From: Alphaproteobacteria bacterium
GTDB lineage: Bacteria; Pseudomonadota; Alphaproteobacteria; Puniceispirillales; Puniceispirillaceae
Direction of reading: 5' to 3'
Length of the DNA: 48,596 nucleotides
Assembly: GCA_016780775.1 (NCBI GenBank)
Contig: JADHLI010000017.1
Span: 1 to 48,596, forward strand
Every line of letters starts with the position of its first letter. Positions within the stretch are counted from its first letter, which is position 1. The notes beneath the pieces are model-generated. The model worked only from the letters and a program-made list of their open reading frames with translations. It did no database searches and was not told the DNA's origin. Positions 44,533 through 48,596 of the stretch are shown piece by piece. A program made the position numbers and the translations under genes.

Positions 44533-45525
44533 ATGCCTTTAGCTAAGGACATTCAAATTAGTGTTGTAGGGTGCGGTATGTGGGGGCGGAACATAGCCCG
44601 CAATTGTGCCCGTTTAAATCTACTGCATAGTCTTACTGACAGCGATCAGGAACGCGCGCGTGAATTTGCTGACAACTTTTCTTGTACCGCTTTGGATTTC
44701 GAAACAGTATGCACAGATAATGCTGTTGACGGCATTATGATATCTGCCTCTGCTGCAGCCCATGAAAGCCTAGCAATAGCCGCATTGCAAGCTGGCAAAC
44801 ATGTCTTTATCGAAAAGCCAATGGCGTTGTCGCTCGCCTCAGCACAAAAAATTAATGAAACCGCAAAGGCTAGCGGCCGCGAGGTAATGATAGGCCATTT
44901 AATCCGCTATCACCCTGTTTTTCAGGAATTGCTTCGGCAGGTTGAAAATGGGGCTATTGGCAAGATTAGACATATTCAAGCTAATCGTCTCGCAATGGGG
45001 CGGATCCGCAATACTGAATCTGCGTTGTTTGATTTATGTCCGCATGATCTATCCCTTATCCTTGCGCTGACGGGGTGTCTGCCTGAAACTGTCAGCTGTC
45101 ATGGCGCTGCGCATATCACGCCCGGAATTGCTGATATGCTAGCAACAGGACTTGGTTTTGCTAATGGCATCACCGCGGGTATGAATACAAGCTGGCTCAG
45201 CCCTATTAAAGAACATCGTTTAACAGTTACCGGCCAATCAGGCTCCTTAGTGTTTGATGATACCAAGCCTTGGCCGGAAAAACTGACCTTATTTTCTGAT
45301 CATATCACGCAAGCTGGCAGCCTGTTTGTAGTGGAACGTGCCAGCCCAAACCACCTGCCAGTTGCCGAAGATGAGCCTCTAAAACAAGAGGTGCGCGCCT
45401 TTGCTAAGATATGCGAAACAGGTGCGCCTGCGCTAACAAATGGTGATGAAGGCGTAGCGGTGCAAAGCGTTCTAGAAGAAATGCTAAACGCTTTTGAGAT
45501 GACTAACATTTCGCGTAGTGACTAA
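44533..45525 (+). CDS. Gfo/Idh/MocA oxidoreductase, probable UDP-sugar 3-dehydrogenase
   Basis: 330 aa from the ATG at 44533; a GTG at 44491 is also in frame. NAD motif SVVGCGMWGRNIARN, catalytic lysine in IEKPMAL, substrate-side HLIRYHP and the histidine in DLCPHDLSLIL are typical of Gfo/Idh/MocA enzymes. Pairing with a downstream WbpE/GnnB-type aminotransferase suggests oxidation of the C3 hydroxyl of UDP-GlcNAc or its uronic acid, as by GnnA or WbpB. The substrate is inferred from context only. Confidence 0.82.
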   Translation: MPLAKDIQISVVGCGMWGRNIARNCARLNLLHSLTDSDQERAREFADNFSCTALDFETVCTDNAVDGIMISASAAAHESLAIAALQAGKHVFIEKPMALSLASAQKINETAKASGREVMIGHLIRYHPVFQELLRQVENGAIGKIRHIQANRLAMGRIRNTESALFDLCPHDLSLILALTGCLPETVSCHGAAHITPGIADMLATGLGFANGITAGMNTSWLSPIKEHRLTVTGQSGSLVFDDTKPWPEKLTLFSDHITQAGSLFVVERASPNHLPVAEDEPLKQEVRAFAKICETGAPALTNGDEGVAVQSVLEEMLNAFEMTNISRSD

Positions 45526-45552
45526 ATTAAAAAAAGCGGAGACCCGTTTAAG

Positions 45553-46689
45553 ATGAGTATTTCCTTTATTGACCTTGCTGCCCAACAAGCCCGACTACGC
45601 CCGCAAATTGATGCGGCCGTCCAAAAAGTTCTGGATAGGGGCGACTATATTATGGGACGCGAGGTGGGCGAGCTGGAAACAGCCTTATCGGAACGGTTGG
45701 ACGGCACACATGTGATTAGTTGCTCATCTGGAACAGATGCGCTTATTCTGGGTCTTTTAGGGCTTAAGGTGCGTCCGGGCGATGGTATTATCGTGCCAAG
45801 TTTTACCTTTGCTGCTAGTGCTGAATCTATCGCTGTATTGGGTGCATCGCCTGTCTTTGCCGAAGTTGAAGAGGCCAGTTTTAATCTGGATCCTGCCTTG
45901 CTAGGGGAGGCTCTTGAAGCTGGTAAGAAGGCCGGGCTAAACATGGTTGGCATTATGGCAATTGGCCTGTTTGGCCAGCCTGCAAATTTGCCAGCCATTT
46001 CAGAATTTGCTGCTCAAAATAACTTATGGCTGCTTGATGATGCGGCGCAAAGCTTTGGGGCAAGTTGGAAAGATAAACCTGTTGGCCAGTTTGGGGATGT
46101 AACCGCAACCAGCTTTTTTCCGGCCAAGCCTTTGGGATGTTATGGTGATGGCGGCGCTGTGTTTACCAAAAATGAAGAGATAGCAGAAATCGCACGTTCC
46201 TGCCGCATTCATGGGCAAGGCACAGACAAATACGAAAATGTAAATATCGGGATGACGGCCAGACTAGATACTATGCAGGCTGCTATATTGCTTGCAAAGC
46301 TGGAAATTTTTGATGATGAGCTAGCCAAGCGCCAGCAGGTTGCTGAACGCTATCACAAATTGCTAGATGATGTGGCACAGGCACCGCAATTAGCACAAGC
46401 CGCGACCTCTAGTTGGGCACAATATGTTATCCGCTTGCCTCATGATACAGACAGGCAAGCAGTACAAGCCTCAATGCGTGAGCATGGCGTGCCAACCGCA
46501 ATTTATTATCCGCGTCCCATGCACACACAGCCCGTTTATAAGCGCTATCCTGTTAGCCTCTCAGGCCTATCTCTAACCGAGCAATTGGCGCGTGATGTTC
46601 TGGCATTGCCAATGCATCCCTATTTGGAAAAACAGACACAAATACAGGTTGTCGCAGCCCTTCAAAACGCGCTTGAAGCCCAAAAATAG
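45553..46689 (+). CDS. DegT/DnrJ/EryC1/StrS aminotransferase (WbpE/GnnB-like)
   Basis: A 378-aa PLP sugar aminotransferase. FIDLAAQQARLRPQID, GDYIMGREVGELE, CSSGTDALILGLLGL, VPSFTFAASAESI and LDDAAQSFGA are present. The PLP lysine lies in SFFPAKPLGCYGDGGAVF (Lys192), and the HGQGTDKYEN and GMTARLDTMQAAILLAKL boxes follow. The pattern is close to WbpE/WlbC and GnnB, which aminate a 3-keto UDP-sugar with glutamate. It lies 27 nt after the oxidoreductase. Likely product: a UDP-3-amino sugar for lipid A or surface polysaccharide. Confidence 0.86.
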   Translation: MSISFIDLAAQQARLRPQIDAAVQKVLDRGDYIMGREVGELETALSERLDGTHVISCSSGTDALILGLLGLKVRPGDGIIVPSFTFAASAESIAVLGASPVFAEVEEASFNLDPALLGEALEAGKKAGLNMVGIMAIGLFGQPANLPAISEFAAQNNLWLLDDAAQSFGASWKDKPVGQFGDVTATSFFPAKPLGCYGDGGAVFTKNEEIAEIARSCRIHGQGTDKYENVNIGMTARLDTMQAAILLAKLEIFDDELAKRQQVAERYHKLLDDVAQAPQLAQAATSSWAQYVIRLPHDTDRQAVQASMREHGVPTAIYYPRPMHTQPVYKRYPVSLSGLSLTEQLARDVLALPMHPYLEKQTQIQVVAALQNALEAQK

Positions 46690-46779
46690 TCCCGATAGAT
46701 AACTGTCTCTGTAAAAAAAATCAGCAAAGCCAGCCCTTGAAATAGGGTTTCTGGCAAGTGGTTAACGCGGCCTAAACTG

Positions 46780-47742
46780 ATGTTCGCCATTGATGCTAAG
46801 GGCTTGGCTATGTTGCAGATGTCTAACCATCCTAGAAAACCGATTACCGCAGCTATGTATTTTTTGATGCGCGCGCTGCCCGTTAAGCCATTTATAGCGC
46901 GGCAGCTAGAGATACCCTCCAGAAAAAACAACGCGCTACAGCCGGATAAATTCAGCACCGATATTAAAATAGCCACACGCCGCACAGCCGATAGCCATGT
47001 AATAACTCTTTGGGCAAGCGCACCCAAAGTCCGCTCGGATGCGCATATTGTTTATCTGCATGGCGGGGGACATGCACTGCAAGCCATGCCCTTTCATCGA
47101 CGATTTGCTGAACATTTAGCCCGCCAGACAGGTAGCTATGTTAGATTGCTGGATTTCCCACTGCCGCCAGAAGCACAATGTACCGACATTTTGGAGGCGG
47201 TCCGGGCCATCTATAGACAGCTATCAGGTGACTATCGACAACATAGATTTATTTTGATGGGCGATTCGGCAGGCGGCGGCCTTGCCCTGTCCTTGCTACA
47301 AGAATTGAAAGGGTCATTTGCAGGTGAAACTAAAAACCCAGACGGCACAGTTCTATATTCGCCCTGGCTAGATGTTGGCCTGCTAGCGCTAGAAAAAGAC
47401 AGCTATCACACCCAAAAAGAAGCTATATTACCCCTTGCCGCACTTCGTAAGTCAGGTGCCCGCTATGCCGGTGATATAAATATGGGGGATGCCCGCTGCT
47501 CGCCCCTTTATGGCACCGTAGACGGGCTTGGCAAGTTGCAGATTTTTATAAGCCAGGATTAGTTATTTTATCCAGATTCTGTGCAGTTTTATAACAAAGC
47601 AGCGCAAGCTAGAGGTACAGAAATTGAGCTGATAGCAGAGCCGCACCGCCTGCATTGCTGGCCTGTTTGTCTTCCTTTTTATGAACAGGAAAACAATTTT
47701 CAGCAAATGGCCAATTTTTGCAAATTGCCCCTCTCAAGATAG
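46780..47742 (+). pseudogene. Alpha/beta hydrolase (HSL/esterase type) interrupted by an in-frame amber codon
   Basis: The first 260 codons give an alpha/beta hydrolase with the oxyanion motif YLHGGGHAL (94-97) and nucleophile GDSAGGG (Ser163). A TAG at 47560-47562 stops it at ...FISQD. Reading on in the same frame gives 59 further sense codons (LFYPDSVQFYNKAAQARG, then EPHRLHCWP) to a TAG at 47740-47742, just the C-terminal part the family needs, with the likely catalytic His292. The stop sits after Asp260, the probable acid of the triad, where homologues often have Glu or Pro. Either a single nonsense mutation (GAG to TAG fits), readthrough, or a sequencing error. Substrate unknown. Confidence 0.82.
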
Positions 47743-47791
47743 CTAGCCAATAGGAAACAATAGGTGATGCTGCGTTTTTCGCACTTTTTTC

Positions 47792-47820
47792 TTGAAAGCG
47801 TTTTTACTCATCTATATAAC
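47792..47820 (+). promoter_or_regulatory. Sigma70-type promoter of tRNA-Gly
   Basis: TTGAAA (47792-47797), a 17-nt spacer and TATAAC (47815-47820). The predicted start, about 7 nt downstream, is roughly 5 nt before the mature tRNA 5' end. This is the clearest promoter match in the window. Confidence 0.75.
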
Positions 47821-47831
47821 GATGCAACGAT

Positions 47832-47906
47832 GCGGGTGTAGCTCAGGGGTAGAGCACAACCTTGCCAAGGTTGGGGTCGAGAGTTCGAATCTCTTCACCC
47901 GCTCCA
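47832..47906 (+). tRNA. tRNA-Gly (GCC)
   Basis: A 75-nt cloverleaf: acceptor arms GCGGGTG and CACCCGC, D-arm AGCTCAGGGGTAGAGC, anticodon stem-loop CCTTGCCAAGG with anticodon GCC, T-arm with GTTCGAATC, and an encoded CCA. It decodes GGC/GGU. The 3' part is a classic integration site for tyrosine recombinases, and such a gene follows 68 nt downstream. Confidence 0.97.
47881..47906. other. Putative attachment site in the tRNA-Gly 3' end
   Basis: The T-arm plus acceptor end of the tRNA is the expected crossover segment, given the adjacent integrase and intact tRNA. The second copy (attR) would lie beyond the right edge, so the exact core cannot be defined here. Confidence 0.45.
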
Positions 47907-47971
47907 ATTTCCAGATAAATTGGTACGCATCTCATTGAAATGTAAGCATATGCTATGTTTGCAGGAGATAT

Positions 47972-47993
47972 GTGATGTACAGAGTGATGTACA
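47972..47993. repeat. 12-bp direct duplication at the integrase start
   Basis: GTGATGTACA occurs at 47972-47981 and 47984-47993 (period 12), creating two in-frame ATG starts (MYRVMYK). Confidence 0.7.
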
Positions 47994-48596
47994 AATCAGA
48001 TGGCCAGTACGTGTCATGCAGGGCTGGTATCTATTACTACACAAGACGTGTTCCCATAGATGTGAGGCAGTATTATGCCTCCCCTCGCCTATCCTTTAGC
48101 TTGAGAACCAAATCATATGCTGGGGCTGTTCGTGCAGCACAGTCTGTGACACAGCGTCTTGAGGATTACTGGTTGGGATTACGACTGCAAGATATGGATA
48201 TTCCAGCCATCCATCTCGTGAGGGCAGATGGTGTAGCACATGATGCGCCAGTTATGCTTGATGCTGTTGAGAACTATCTCAAGCTGAAGGGTAATGATGA
48301 CCGCATCTTTGTTCGAACAGCTAGACGGAATGGTAGTTATGTAGCCAAGCTGTTAGGCAACAGACCCATTACATCATATTCTACAGCAGAGGCTGCTCAG
48401 TTCCGTGACTGGTGCTTTGATAAGGGTATGGGGCTAAACACAGTCAAACGTGTCTTTGCCTCTGTAAGGTCAGTTATAAATCTCAATATCCGTGAGTATG
48501 GATTAGAGGGCAGTAACGCCTTCTCTGGTACTTATATGCCTGACAGAGATGATACATCGCCATCTCGCAAACCTTTCCCTAATGACATCCTGCAAC
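47975..48596 (+). CDS. int: Phage-type tyrosine recombinase/integrase (N-terminal part)
   Basis: An open frame of at least 207 codons running off the right edge. AGGAG (47963-47967) lies 7 nt before the ATG; an ATG five bases upstream meets a stop at once. The N-terminus reads GIYYYTRRVPIDVRQYY and then SLRTKSYAGAVRAAQ, the arm-type domain (DUF6538-like) of alphaproteobacterial phage/island integrases. A SAM-like core-binding region follows (ENYLKLKG to NTVKRVFASVRSVIN). The catalytic Arg, His and Tyr lie outside the window. Ten of 22 Arg codons are AGA/AGG by my count. Location beside tRNA-Gly supports site-specific integration there. Confidence 0.85.
   Translation, partial: MYRVMYKSDGQYVSCRAGIYYYTRRVPIDVRQYYASPRLSFSLRTKSYAGAVRAAQSVTQRLEDYWLGLRLQDMDIPAIHLVRADGVAHDAPVMLDAVENYLKLKGNDDRIFVRTARRNGSYVAKLLGNRPITSYSTAEAAQFRDWCFDKGMGLNTVKRVFASVRSVINLNIREYGLEGSNAFSGTYMPDRDDTSPSRKPFPNDILQ

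Larger units (their letters stand above)
47907..48596 (+). mobile_element. Left end of an integrative element (prophage or genomic island), partial
   Basis: Everything after the tRNA-Gly looks foreign: a tyrosine recombinase gene starts 68 bp downstream, and its codon use differs from the neighbouring genes. The element continues beyond the window, so its type, cargo and right end are unknown. Confidence 0.7.

Noticed and set aside
47560-47562. Amber codon as pyrrolysine or selenocysteine site
   Set aside because: Alpha/beta hydrolases are not known Pyl or Sec proteins, no such machinery is visible, and a point mutation is simpler.

Overview
The window reads as chromosomal DNA of a free-living marine-type alphaproteobacterium with moderate G+C. 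The evidence is gene order: priA beside atpHA, an mdh-sucCDAB-lpd operon next to sdhCDAB, ffh-rpsP-rimM-trmD-rplS followed by leuCDB-asd, dapF-mtaB-ftsY, and an aminotransferase-ftsK-lolA-xth block. An SAR116/Rhodospirillales-like lineage is my guess; no rRNA is present to confirm it. About 45 protein genes, one tRNA and the edge of an integrated element are visible.

Layout. 1-3.2 kb: start of atpA, atpH and priA (minus). 3.4-5.7 kb: fructose-6-phosphate aldolase/transaldolase, a DUF484 protein and xerC (plus). 5.7-19.6 kb: a minus-strand block encoding 2-oxoglutarate dehydrogenase (sucA, sucB, lpd), succinyl-CoA synthetase (sucCD), malate dehydrogenase and succinate dehydrogenase (sdhCDAB), interrupted only by zapE. 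This covers 2-oxoglutarate to oxaloacetate except for fumarase. 19.8-20.7 kb: a divergent pyridoxal-kinase-like gene. 20.7-25.1 kb: asd and leuBDC. 25.2-29.1 kb: the ribosome/SRP operon ffh-rpsP-rimM-trmD-rplS. 29.5-34.4 kb: a YdcF-type membrane protein, then ftsY, mtaB, dapF and xth. 34.5-39.2 kb: a thioesterase, lolA, ftsK and an aminotransferase. 39.4-44.2 kb: a GmhB-type phosphatase, a UbiH-type hydroxylase, DUF971, Trm112-like, LON-domain, CnoX-like thioredoxin/TPR and prolyl-tRNA editing proteins. 44.5-46.7 kb: an oxidoreductase/aminotransferase pair that probably makes a 3-amino UDP-sugar. 46.8-47.7 kb: an alpha/beta hydrolase gene broken by one in-frame amber codon. 47.8 kb to the end: tRNA-Gly(GCC) with a good promoter, followed at once by a foreign-looking tyrosine recombinase that runs off the window. 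This looks like the left edge of an integrative element at a tRNA.

The most unusual signal is not a gene. Short tandem duplications with units of about 10-22 bp occur again and again. In spacers the unit length varies (10, 11, 14, 15, 16, 17, 18, 22 bp). Inside host genes (rpsP, sucB, trmD) it is 12 or 15 bp, always a multiple of three. One array overlaps the leuD stop codon, and a seven-copy 15-bp array encodes most of an acidic tail on ribosomal protein bS16. I found no CRISPR array, no rRNA and no recognisable riboswitch. No clearly novel multi-gene system is visible; the cargo of the element at the right edge lies outside the window.
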